Shown in pieces: positions 4,841 to 10,870 of a stretch of 11,302 bases of DNA. The stretch's first letter is position 1; each line of letters begins with the position of its first letter. A program made the translations under genes and the position numbers. This DNA is from Candidatus Ratteibacteria bacterium (lineage in GTDB: Bacteria; CAIJMQ01). The stretch is from assembly GCA_028715665.1 (NCBI GenBank), contig JAQURI010000038.1, positions 1 to 11,302 of the forward strand, in the 5' to 3' direction. Below the pieces are notes generated by a model. It ran no database searches. It saw only the letters and a list, made by a program, of their open reading frames with translations, and was not told where the DNA came from.

Positions 4841-6877
4841 ATGCTGTTACTGTCGTCTCTTTTTGCAGGTGTTTTAGCTTTGATAGTGGTAGCGCTTCTT
4901 ACGCTGAATATCTTAAAAAAGTCCAGCGGCGACAAGAAAATGCAGGAGATTTCCCTGATGATACAGGACGGAGCAAGGACCTTTTTGAAGAGAGAATACA
5001 AGACGGTCGCTTTCGTGGTGCTTGCTATAGCTATTATTTTTTCCGTTATGCCGCTGATAAATAAAGACATCGGCACCGAAATAAATATATATACTGCGAT
5101 AGCTTTTGTAACCGGAGCGGTGTGTTCGGCATTGGCAGGTTATATCGGGATGAGCATTGCCACGCGGACCAACGCAAAAACAACACAAGCGGCAAAAGAC
5201 GGACTAAAGCCCGCGCTTCAGATTTCTTTTTCCGGCGGTTCGGTCATGGGACTGACGGTGGTCGGCATAGGATTATTGGGGCTTTTTGCGGTCTATAAAA
5301 TTGTCGGCGGAAGCATATCGGCAGTAAACGGATATGCTATGGGAGCTTCGCTTCTGGCTTTATTTGCCCGTTCGGGAGGCGGAATCTATACAAAAGGCGC
5401 CGATATGGGAGCGGATTTGGTCGGAAAAGTAGAGGCAGGCATACCCGAAGACGACCCGCGCAACCCGGCAGTCATCGCGGATAATGTCGGAGACAATGTC
5501 GGAGATATAGCGGGAATGGGCGCCGACCTTCTGGAATCTTATGTCGAAGCAATAATAGCCACTATTGCTATCGGCTACGCCATATCTGCCAGTTCGTTCA
5601 GCAACATAGTGCTTTTACCATTCGCTATCGCCGCATGGGGAATAGTTTCTTCCATAATCGGAATACTTTGGGTGAGGTTCGGTCCCGTCAGCAAAGCTCA
5701 GCAAGCTATGAACATCGGCGTATATGTCGCCAATATCATAATGGCAATAGGTTCTTATTTCATAATTAAACAAGTAGGGCTGACTTATGAAAGCTACGGC
5801 ATTATGGGGCCCTTCTGGGCCATGATTGCCGGACTTATAACCGGAATCATTATTGCGGCAGTAAGCGAATATTATAGTTCTTCCAGTTATAGACCAGTAA
5901 AACGTTTAGCCGAATCCGCGCAGAGCGGTCCCGCAGTAGTAGTAGTGGGCGGATTGTCCATCGGGATGGTATCATCTCTTATTCCCGTCGTATGTATAGC
6001 CGCCGCTACCATAATAGGTTATAAAGTAGCCGGAATGTACGGCATAGCAATCGGCGCTTTGGGAATGCTTTCAACATTGGGAATTACCCTCGCCGTCGAT
6101 TCTTACGGGCCTGTCGCAGACAACGCAGGCGGAATTTCGGAGATGACGGAACAAAAAAAAGATGTAAGAGAAATTACAGACCAACTCGATGCCGTAGGCA
6201 ATACAACGGCCGCTATAGGCAAAGGATTTGCTATCGGCTCAGCCGCTTTTTCGGCGCTCGGCCTTATCACCGCATATATTGCAACTTTGAGTCGTTTTGC
6301 AGGAAGTAAATTAGTATTGGATTTATCCGACCCCAAATTGCTTTCGGGCCTGTTAATCGGCGGAATGATTCCGTTCGTATTCTCTTCATTCCTCGCGGGC
6401 GGAGTAGGTAAGATTGCAAACAAAATAATCGACGAAGTCAGAAGGCAGTTCAAAGAAATCAAAGGCTTAATGGAAGGAAAAGCAAAACCGGATTCTTCTC
6501 TTTGCGTGGATATCGCAACCAAAGGCGCACTCCATGCTATGATGGGGCCCGGCATTATGATAATAGTCGCGCCCGTAGCAGTCGGGCTTTTCCTCGGTCC
6601 GATTGCTCTCGGCGGATTCCTGGTCGGTTCATTGGTTACGGGACTGCCTCTGGCAATACAGATGGCAAATTCCGGCGCCGCGCTGGACAACGCAAAGAAA
6701 TACATCGAAGAAGGCAACTTCGGCGGTAAGGGGACTTCGGCGCACAAAGCCGCGGTCGTAGGCGACACAGTAGGCGACCCTCTCAAAGACACAATGGGAC
6801 CATCCATTAACATATTGATAAAACTGATGTCCGTGATATCTTTGGTGCTTGCGCCGCTTTTTGCGAAACTGATGTAA
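4841..6877 (+). CDS. hppA: K+-dependent-type membrane-bound pyrophosphatase, ion-translocating (Na+ and/or H+)
   Basis: This integral membrane pump couples PPi hydrolysis to export of Na+ or H+. The 678 aa carry about 16 TM helices, as usual. The substrate motif near 185-222 contains KGADMGADLVGK and DDPRNPAVIADNVGDNVGD, and a second Asp-rich motif GDTVGDPLKD is at 641-650. Known gate residues are present by alignment: R177, D229 and K661. GNTTAAIGKG at 453-462 has Ala457 and Gly460, the K+-dependent signature; K+-independent enzymes have Lys at the first of these positions. The gate helix reads DLLESYVE, with Glu at both D+3 (E232, as in Na+ pumps) and D+7 (E236, as in plant H+ pumps), so the ion is uncertain; I lean to Na+. 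AAAGGAGG (4824-4831) is 9 nt before ATG. The leader is the preceding MITE-like element, and a palindromic repeat follows the stop. Confidence 0.96.
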   Translation: MLLLSSLFAGVLALIVVALLTLNILKKSSGDKKMQEISLMIQDGARTFLKREYKTVAFVVLAIAIIFSVMPLINKDIGTEINIYTAIAFVTGAVCSALAGYIGMSIATRTNAKTTQAAKDGLKPALQISFSGGSVMGLTVVGIGLLGLFAVYKIVGGSISAVNGYAMGASLLALFARSGGGIYTKGADMGADLVGKVEAGIPEDDPRNPAVIADNVGDNVGDIAGMGADLLESYVEAIIATIAIGYAISASSFSNIVLLPFAIAAWGIVSSIIGILWVRFGPVSKAQQAMNIGVYVANIIMAIGSYFIIKQVGLTYESYGIMGPFWAMIAGLITGIIIAAVSEYYSSSSYRPVKRLAESAQSGPAVVVVGGLSIGMVSSLIPVVCIAAATIIGYKVAGMYGIAIGALGMLSTLGITLAVDSYGPVADNAGGISEMTEQKKDVREITDQLDAVGNTTAAIGKGFAIGSAAFSALGLITAYIATLSRFAGSKLVLDLSDPKLLSGLLIGGMIPFVFSSFLAGGVGKIANKIIDEVRRQFKEIKGLMEGKAKPDSSLCVDIATKGALHAMMGPGIMIIVAPVAVGLFLGPIALGGFLVGSLVTGLPLAIQMANSGAALDNAKKYIEEGNFGGKGTSAHKAAVVGDTVGDPLKDTMGPSINILIKLMSVISLVLAPLFAKLM

Positions 6878-6910
6878 TAAATAAAGAAATCCGAAATGAG
6901 AATATCGAAA

Positions 6911-7042
6911 TTCCCCTTAGAAATTGCGAAGCAATTTCAAGGACTAAGTCCTCGGAATTCTTCCCCTAGAAATTTCGAAGAAATTTCAGGGACTTAGTCC
7001 TCGCAATTTTCCAAATTGCAGAGGGCGAATTCCAGAGGGGAA
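6911..7042. repeat. Nested palindromic repeat, two tandem about 50-bp units plus closing arms
   Basis: Unit 1 (6911-6960) and unit 2 (6961-7012) share the layout TTCCCCT(T)AGAAATT, short centre, AATTTC, A/G-GGAC-TWA-GTCCTCG, AATT. Each has a GAAATT...AATTTC palindrome and a GGAC...GTCC palindrome. A third hairpin GCAATTT-TCC-AAATTGC (7003-7019) follows. The element closes with AGAGGGGAA (7034-7042), complementary to the TTCCCCT at each unit's start. A related copy lies inverted at 10871-10971. It lies 33 bp after the hppA stop. The structured RNA could serve as a terminator or stability element. No ORF is supported here. Confidence 0.75.
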
Positions 7043-7153
7043 ACAATATCTAATGGTTAAAATTCAAATGACCGAAACGATATGTTTAAAAAATTGGGAC
7101 ATTGAAATTTCAAATTTGTTTCGTGCTTCGGATTTAAGATTTAGAATTTAATT
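7043..7153 (+). other. AT-rich ychF leader without a clear Shine-Dalgarno
   Basis: This stretch between the palindromic repeat and ychF includes the perfect palindrome TTGAAATTTCAA (7102-7113) and runs of ATTT/TTCG-type sequence (7107-7150) that look like degenerate repeat. TAAGAT (7135-7140) is a weak -10 candidate with no good -35. The bases before ATG 7154 are TTTAGAATTTAATT, with no purine-rich ribosome site, so initiation may depend on low structure. Confidence 0.4.
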
Positions 7154-8215
7154 ATGCGAATCGGTATAGTCGGCTTGCCTAACGTCGGTAAATCCACGGT
7201 GTTCAACGCATTGACCAGCGGTTCTGCGCCCTGCTCCAACTATCCCTTTTGCACGATAGAACCCAACGTCGCAATAGTCGAAGTCCCCGACAAAAAATTG
7301 GACGAACTGGCTTCATTCTCCCGCACAAAAGAAAAAAAATATACGACCGTAGAATTCGTAGACATTGCGGGGCTTATCAAAGGCGCATCAAAAGGCGAGG
7401 GACTGGGCAATAAATTCCTTTCCAATATCAGAAACGTCGACGTAATTCTCCATGTCGTAAGATGCTTCCTGGACAGCCAGGTTTCACACAGTTTCGAAGA
7501 AATCGACCCGATAAGAGACACAGACATAATCAATACCGAACTTCTGCTTTCGGACATGGAACTGATAAACAATGCTCTGGCAAAAATAAAAAAGACCGAT
7601 TCGAAAGACAAACAGATATTGGAAAAAATAGGACAGAAGCTAAATAAGGGCGAACTCATCAGAAACACTCCTTTGACGGCGGAGGAAAAAACAGCATTAA
7701 AGGGGTTTCAACTGCTGACCCTAAAGCCCTGCGTTTACCTCGCAAACATCAAAGAAGACGACGAAAAGTCCGCTTCATTTGCCGAAAAGTTACATTCGAA
7801 GGCAAAAGAGGACAATTGCGCTTCAGTCGCCTTATCCGCAAAATTAAACGAAGAAGTGGCCCATTTGTCCGATGAAAACGAAAAAGAAGAATATCGCAAA
7901 GAGTTCAAAATAGAAGACGGCTTGAAAAAACTCATCGAAATCTGCTACAATAGCTTCGGTTTCATCACTTTTTACACTATAGCGAACGAAAAAGCGTCGT
8001 CTTGGGCTATTATGAAAGGAACTACCGCCATAGAATCTGCCGGTAAAATCCATTCGGACATAGAAAAAGGATTCATAAAAGTAGAAGTTATTTCTCTGCC
8101 GGAACTTTTGAAATTCGCCTCTTACGAAGAGGCAAAAAACAAAGGCAGGGTAAAAATCGAAGGCAAAGAGTATATAGTAAACGACGCTGAAGTGCTTTAT
8201 TTTAAGTTTCACTGA
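7154..8215 (+). CDS. ychF: YchF/OLA1-family P-loop ATPase (Obg-related, ribosome-associated)
   Basis: This is a conserved cytosolic nucleotide hydrolase of the Obg-related group. Family members bind ribosomes and nucleic acid and use ATP rather than GTP. The 353 aa are slightly short of the usual length of about 363. The P-loop GLPNVGKST is at 7-15, the switch region NYPFCTIEPN at about 29-38, and G3 DIAGL at 70-74, followed by KGASKGEGLGNKFL. The base-recognition site reads NIKE at 198-201, the NxxE form linked to ATP use, where GTPases have NKxD. The C-terminal TGS domain (about 267-353) has FITFYTIAN, SSWAIMKGTTAIESAGKIHSD, EKGFIKVEVI and GKEYIVNDAEVLYFKF. ATG 7154 is the only start that keeps the P-loop at its normal position, though it lacks a visible ribosome site. 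It is flanked by intergenic repeats, so it is probably transcribed alone. Confidence 0.96.
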   Translation: MRIGIVGLPNVGKSTVFNALTSGSAPCSNYPFCTIEPNVAIVEVPDKKLDELASFSRTKEKKYTTVEFVDIAGLIKGASKGEGLGNKFLSNIRNVDVILHVVRCFLDSQVSHSFEEIDPIRDTDIINTELLLSDMELINNALAKIKKTDSKDKQILEKIGQKLNKGELIRNTPLTAEEKTALKGFQLLTLKPCVYLANIKEDDEKSASFAEKLHSKAKEDNCASVALSAKLNEEVAHLSDENEKEEYRKEFKIEDGLKKLIEICYNSFGFITFYTIANEKASSWAIMKGTTAIESAGKIHSDIEKGFIKVEVISLPELLKFASYEEAKNKGRVKIEGKEYIVNDAEVLYFKFH

Positions 8216-8231
8216 AAAAGAAGTTATCAGG

Positions 8232-8367
8232 GGTTAAAAAAGGTTAATAACAGTCCGCCGCTAAAAACTGGCGGGACTTGGTTAAAATAGGTTGCGGGAA
8301 GTAAATTTTGAAGGTAACCATTTATTAACCTGTGTTAACTAATATTAACCTATATTAACTGTTTAAC
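8232..8367 (+). promoter_or_regulatory. rpsF leader: GGTTAA motifs, hairpin, and four TTAACY motifs at exact 10-bp phase
   Basis: GGTTAA occurs at 8232, 8242 and 8280. A hairpin GTCC-GCC / GGC-G-GGAC (8253-8259 with 8270-8277, one bulged G) lies between them. GGTAACC is at 8313-8319. TTAACC, TTAACT, TTAACC, TTAACT then start at 8325, 8335, 8345 and 8355, with TTAAC again at 8363. The second half is thus the reverse complement motif of the first, on one face of the helix. This suits a cooperative DNA-binding protein, or a degenerate dispersed repeat. TATATT (8351-8356) could be a -10 but has no good -35. The operon's leader may also hold an S6-S18 binding RNA, as known in other bacteria; I could not match that consensus. 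Confidence 0.5.
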
Positions 8368-8381
8368 AAACGGAGATTAAG

Positions 8382-8663
8382 ATGCGAAAATATGAAATCG
8401 TATTTATTTTTCATCCTGACCTGGAAGAGGACAGGCTGAAAAAAAAGATAGAGGAAGTGGAAAAATATATCGCTTCCAACAAAGGCAAGACGGGAAAAAT
8501 CAAAGACCCCATCAGGGAAAAACTGCCGTACCCCATAAAGAAATGTTCGGAAGGGCAATACGTCATATTCGATTTCGAAATGGCTCCCGACGCGGTCGGT
8601 GAACTTAAAAAGAAATTCTTGAAAGACGAGAACATTTTAAGATATACCGTGATAAAAAAATAA
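8382..8663 (+). CDS. rpsF: 30S ribosomal protein S6
   Basis: S6 pairs with S18 on the platform of the small ribosomal subunit. Its 93 aa match the family core without the long acidic tail of E. coli S6. Recognisable marks are MRKYEIVFIFHPDLEED at the start, REKLPYPIKKCSEGQYVIFDFE in the middle, and DENILRYTVIKK at the end. CGGAG (8371-8375) lies 6 nt before ATG. ssb follows after 28 bp and rpsR after that, the standard S6-SSB-S18 operon, so the call is secure. The leader upstream carries phased TTAACY motifs. Confidence 0.97.
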   Translation: MRKYEIVFIFHPDLEEDRLKKKIEEVEKYIASNKGKTGKIKDPIREKLPYPIKKCSEGQYVIFDFEMAPDAVGELKKKFLKDENILRYTVIKK

Positions 8664-8691
8664 GCTTACGCGCTAAAAAGGAGGTTAGCCG

Positions 8692-9135
8692 ATGCCAAAC
8701 TATAACAAAGTTTTTTTGATGGGAAATCTGACCCGAGACCCTGAACTCCGCTTCACTACTTCAGGCGCCCCGGTCACAAATTTAAGGATGGCGATAAACA
8801 GGGTATATACGGATGCGGCCGGCGAAAGAAAAGAAGAAGTCTGTTTCCTCACCGTCGTCGTCTGGGGAAAACAGGCGGAAAGCTGCGCCGAATATCTGGC
8901 AAAAGGCCGTCCCGTATTCGTAGAAGGCCGTCTCAGAACCCGGACAATCCAAAGCCAAAACGAAGAAGAAAAAAACAAGACGATGCTTGAAATAATAGCC
9001 GACAGAGTCCAATTCCTGGGCAGCAAGCCCAAAAACGAATCGGCCGGCGCGACCGAGCGTGAAAGCGAAATGCGCAAAGAAGGAGAAGACCTGTCGGAAG
9101 AAGAGAATGCCGAAGGAAAAGAAGAAACCGCATAA
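8692..9135 (+). CDS. ssb: Single-stranded DNA-binding protein
   Basis: SSB coats single-stranded DNA in replication, repair and recombination, usually as a tetramer. The OB fold spans about residues 1-108: NKVFLMGNLTRDPELRFT, VTNLRMAINR, VCFLTVVVWGKQAESCAEYLAKG (W58) and VFVEGRLRTRT. It ends in MLEIIADRVQFLG. The tail (about 112-147) is rich in Glu and ends GKEETA. The conserved acidic tip ending in Pro-Phe (DDDIPF-like), which recruits partner proteins, is missing, and neither alternative frame at the 3' end restores it. AAGGAGG-type site (8676-8684) is 7 nt before ATG. It lies between rpsF and rpsR in the usual operon. 147 aa is slightly short for the family. Confidence 0.95.
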   Translation: MPNYNKVFLMGNLTRDPELRFTTSGAPVTNLRMAINRVYTDAAGERKEEVCFLTVVVWGKQAESCAEYLAKGRPVFVEGRLRTRTIQSQNEEEKNKTMLEIIADRVQFLGSKPKNESAGATERESEMRKEGEDLSEEENAEGKEETA

Positions 9136-9167
9136 CATTCACCCGAAAGAAAATAAGGAGATAAAAA

Positions 9168-9452
9168 TTGTCTAAAGAATCAACAAGAAGAAAGAAAAAA
9201 ATACAGGCGGACAGAGACTCGTCAAAGAAACTTCGCGAAATGTTTGCCAGGAAAAAAGTATGCAAATTCTGCGTCAAAAAAATAAAAGAACTCGATTACA
9301 AAGATACCGCCTTTTTAAAGACCTTTATGGCTGAAAGCGGAAGGATACTTCCACGCAAAAACACCGGCAACTGCCCAAAACACCAACGCCTGACTACAAA
9401 AGCCGTCAAACGCGCCCGAAACGCGGGACTATTGCCGTTCATGGTCAGATAA
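9168..9452 (+). CDS. rpsR: 30S ribosomal protein S18, Cys-containing form, TTG start
   Basis: S18 binds S6 and 16S rRNA in the small subunit platform. The start is TTG 9168, chosen because AAGGAG (9155-9160) is 7 nt upstream; the first in-frame ATG is at about residue 25 and would cut into the domain. The 94 aa include a basic N-terminal extension of about 25 residues. Core marks are KELDYKDTAFLKTFMAESGRILPRK... and HQRLTTKAVKRARNAGLLPF. C32 and C35 (CKFC) and C69 with H72 (CPKH) give a CxxC...CxxH set able to bind zinc, like the Cys-bearing S18 forms of some bacteria. It lies 32 bp after ssb. A strong terminator follows and rplI is absent. Confidence 0.96.
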   Translation: MSKESTRRKKKIQADRDSSKKLREMFARKKVCKFCVKKIKELDYKDTAFLKTFMAESGRILPRKNTGNCPKHQRLTTKAVKRARNAGLLPFMVR

Positions 9453-9478
9453 ACTCTATCAAAATATTTATCATAGCC

Positions 9479-9522
9479 GAGAAGTAGGGGAGAACAAAAA
9501 ACCCCTGCTTCTCTTTTTGTTT
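9479..9522 (+). terminator. Strong intrinsic terminator of the rpsF-ssb-rpsR operon
   Basis: GAGAAGTAGGGG (9479-9490) pairs with CCCCTGCTTCTC (9502-9513): 12 bp with one wobble and an 11-nt A-rich loop. The right arm is followed by TTTTTGTTTT. It begins 26 bp after the rpsR stop. Confidence 0.93.
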
Positions 9523-9545
9523 TCCCGTCCCCCGATAACGAAAAA

Positions 9546-9583
9546 CCCGATACAGCTTGACATCGGGCTTATAATGATATGGT
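9546..9583 (+). promoter_or_regulatory. Hairpin overlapping a possible promoter before the DUF3892-like gene
   Basis: CCCGAT (9546-9551) pairs with ATCGGG (9562-9567) around a 10-nt loop. TTGACA (9557-9562) is a perfect -35 and overlaps the right arm. The best partner is TATGGT (9578-9583) at 15 bp. A nearer TATAAT at 9570-9575 is only 7 bp away, too close to use the same -35. Promoter activity is therefore uncertain. Confidence 0.35.
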
Positions 9584-9621
9584 TATGGGGAATAAGGTGA
9601 AAAGAGAGGCGGTGATTAAAA

Positions 9622-9846
9622 ATGACGGTTCGGATAATCGGTCGCAAAGAAGACCCGAACAGAAAGATCAATACTCATTACCTCTTAAGCGACGGTCGAC
9701 TCTACACGCGGGAAGAAATTCTCGAGATGTGGAAGCGCCGTTTACTGCCGGGATATCGTATATGTAAAAGAGACGATTTAGACGATATCTGCGACAATCC
9801 CCATACCAAAGAAGACGATAATATAGATAACCAACCTCTGATTTAA
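9622..9846 (+). CDS. Small DUF3892-like protein
   Basis: The product is 74 aa from ATG 9622. AGGCGGTGATT (9607-9617) resembles the full anti-SD complement with one mismatch, lying close before the start. The chain runs VRIIGRKEDPNRKINTHYLL, SDGRLYTREEILEMWKRRL, PGYRI and ends DDNIDNQPL. This order matches the DUF3892 pattern as I know it: an opening VxxVRKD strand, a strand leading to DGR, a helix with an E-E pair, a G-x-Y/V strand, and an NNLDNLP-like end. No biochemical role is established for that family. It lies between the S18 terminator and a convergent tspO, and appears to be a single-gene unit. Confidence 0.7.
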   Translation: MTVRIIGRKEDPNRKINTHYLLSDGRLYTREEILEMWKRRLLPGYRICKRDDLDDICDNPHTKEDDNIDNQPLI

Positions 9847-9853
9847 GTGTCAC

Positions 9854-9884
9854 CCCTGTAGCACGTATAGTACAGGGTTTCTCT
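9854..9884 (+). terminator. Possible weak terminator after the DUF3892-like gene
   Basis: CCCTGTA (9854-9860) pairs with TACAGGG (9871-9877) around a 10-nt loop, followed by TTTCTCT. The stem is only 7 bp and the tail is mixed pyrimidine. A second imperfect stem CTTCCCTC (9886-9893) / GGGGGAAG (9915-9922) sits next to it in the gap between the convergent genes. Confidence 0.45.
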
Positions 9885-9930
9885 CCTTCCCTCTTGATTT
9901 CTACTCAAAACCAGGGGGGAAGTTACATAC

Positions 9931-10410
9931 TCAAAACTGCAGTCGCCAGACGGAATAATTCAGATAAGCCGCAAAACTTACCCAAAGGATATACGGAGCC
10001 AGAAGCCACGCGGCGGGTTTTGAGATTTTAGAAAATGCGATTATAGAGGCAATAATCGCAAGCCAAAGAAAAATAATCTCGATAAAAGCCCAAAGCGGAC
10101 TGCGCATTCCGAAAAAAATAATCGACCAAAACATATTCAAAACCAACTGGCCTATAAAAATACTAAGAGCTATTTTTACATCTCTGCGTTTAAGCCCGTT
10201 GTTCCAAATTAAAAACGCCGCAATGCCCATTAAAACATATAACGTTGTCCATACGGGCGCAAAAATCCAACCGGGCGGGGTAAGACGCGGTTTGGCAAGA
10301 GAGGCATACCAGCTCGAAACCGAAGACACGGTAAAAAACGAACCGATAATCCCCGCAAATTCGCAGATTACAATCGCAATAATTAATTTAAAAAACTTGA
10401 TGACTTTCAT
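9931..10410 (-). CDS. tspO: TspO/MBR-family membrane protein
   Basis: TspO is a five-helix membrane protein related to the mitochondrial translocator protein. Bacterial members bind porphyrins and affect tetrapyrrole or stress responses. The 159 aa are the normal length. Marks are WYASLAKPRLTPPGWIFAPVWTTLY at about 34-58 (the WYxxLxKPxxxPPxWxFxPVW family signature), LVLNMFWSIIFFGMRSP in the middle, and APYILWVSFAAYLNYSVWRL near the end. Five hydrophobic segments are evident. ATG 10410 is the natural start for the first helix, but no ribosome site is visible before it. Two tiny ORFs precede it on the same strand, the nearer ending 18 bp upstream, so translational coupling or read-through is possible. 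It converges on the DUF3892-like gene. Its ligand here cannot be told from sequence. Confidence 0.95.
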   Translation of the reverse strand: MKVIKFFKLIIAIVICEFAGIIGSFFTVSSVSSWYASLAKPRLTPPGWIFAPVWTTLYVLMGIAAFLIWNNGLKRRDVKIALSIFIGQLVLNMFWSIIFFGMRSPLWAFIEIIFLWLAIIASIIAFSKISKPAAWLLAPYILWVSFAAYLNYSVWRLQF

Positions 10411-10428
10411 GTAGTATTTGTTGTATTC

Positions 10429-10494
10429 TTAATATGCCTTTTTGTAGCCGCTCTCTCTTGATTCTACGGCTAATACAAGAACACTATCTTTCAT
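10429..10494 (-). CDS. Possible 21-aa micro-ORF between the 45-aa ORF and tspO
   Basis: ATG at 10494-10492 overlaps the stop of the preceding ORF as ATGA. The ORF reads MKDSVLVLAVESRESGYKKAY and stops at 10431-10429, 18 bp before tspO. The ATGA overlap favours coupling. It may be a coupling leader for tspO, the start of a truncated gene, or chance. No family is recognised. Confidence 0.3.
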   Translation of the reverse strand: MKDSVLVLAVESRESGYKKAY

Positions 10495-10628
10495 TTAATT
10501 TCTTGATTCATTTCTCTCAAAGTAATTACTTCATCTGTCATGTCATTTAACCTGTCCAAAGCTTTCTGATGAATAGAATCTAATCCTTTATCCGTATCTT
10601 CTGAGGTTTTCACAGTTATCATTTTCAT
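10491..10628 (-). CDS. Small hypothetical protein, 45 aa
   Basis: The ORF runs from ATG 10628-10626 to TGA 10493-10491. It begins MKMITVKTSEDTDKGLDSI, then an amphipathic stretch rich in Glu, Asp, Lys, Leu (ALDRLNDMTDEVITLREMNQEIK) that looks helical or coiled-coil-like. AGAG (about 8-9 nt upstream) is a weak ribosome site. A -35/-10 pair lies just upstream on the same strand. A small charged helical protein followed by an overlapping ORF recalls antitoxin-led pairs, but the second ORF here is only 21 aa, so that comparison is weak. A second ATG at residue 3 is possible. Confidence 0.45.
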   Translation of the reverse strand: MKMITVKTSEDTDKGLDSIHQKALDRLNDMTDEVITLREMNQEIK

Positions 10629-10648
10629 TTTATATCTCTGTATTTAAA

Positions 10649-10677
10649 ATAATGCCATGTATTACGGGTAATATCAA
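10649..10677 (-). promoter_or_regulatory. Putative promoter for the 45-aa ORF / tspO group
   Basis: On the minus strand TTGATA (10677-10672) and CATTAT (10654-10649) are separated by exactly 17 bp, matching five and four consensus positions. The -10 lies 20 bp upstream of the 45-aa ORF start. Confidence 0.4.
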
Positions 10678-10700
10678 GTGTTTTATTTCCTAACAAGCAT

Positions 10701-10775
10701 CTAGTATCTATCATTTAGTATTTAGTCTAATGTCTATCGTCCAATGTCTATGGTCTGTAGTCTAATGTCTTTTGT
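10701..10775. repeat. Degenerate simple repeat of TAGTCTAATGTCTA type
   Basis: TAGTCTAATGTCT occurs at 10723-10735 and again at 10758-10770, exactly 35 bp apart, with the variant TCCAATGTCT at 10740-10749 between. Before them are shorter AGTATCTA / TAGTATTTAG units (10702-10725). It looks like a decayed tandem array with no coding sense. Confidence 0.55.
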
Positions 10776-10847
10776 ATTTGCGTCCCTCATCCCTCTTGCC
10801 TCGCCAGTCCTTTTTGCGGGCGTCACCATCTCCAACCCGCTCCCGAA

Positions 10848-10866
10848 GCACTCTCATAGAGAGTGC
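10848..10866. other. Perfect 8-bp hairpin with 3-nt loop
   Basis: GCACTCTC (10848-10855), ATA, GAGAGTGC (10859-10866) form a perfect stem directly beside the palindromic repeat at 10871. There is no T-tract on either side, so it is not a standard terminator. A weaker GCGGG/CCCGC stem lies at about 10816-10840. Confidence 0.5.
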
Positions 10867-10870
10867 GAAG

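Noticed and set aside
6103..6813. 236-codon open frame antisense to hppA
   Set aside because: It is a shadow from the Gly/Ala-rich hppA codons. It has no ribosome site and no recognisable protein pattern.
8325..8367. CRISPR-like array in the rpsF leader
   Set aside because: Units are 6 bp at 10-bp spacing, far too short for CRISPR repeats and spacers, and there are no cas genes.
9557..9575. TTGACA with TATAAT as a consensus promoter
   Set aside because: The two hexamers are only 7 bp apart, too close to be used together. A weaker -10 at 9578 was listed with low confidence instead.
10199..10414. 71-codon plus-strand frame antisense to tspO
   Set aside because: The minus strand carries the full TspO signature. 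The plus frame is its shadow.
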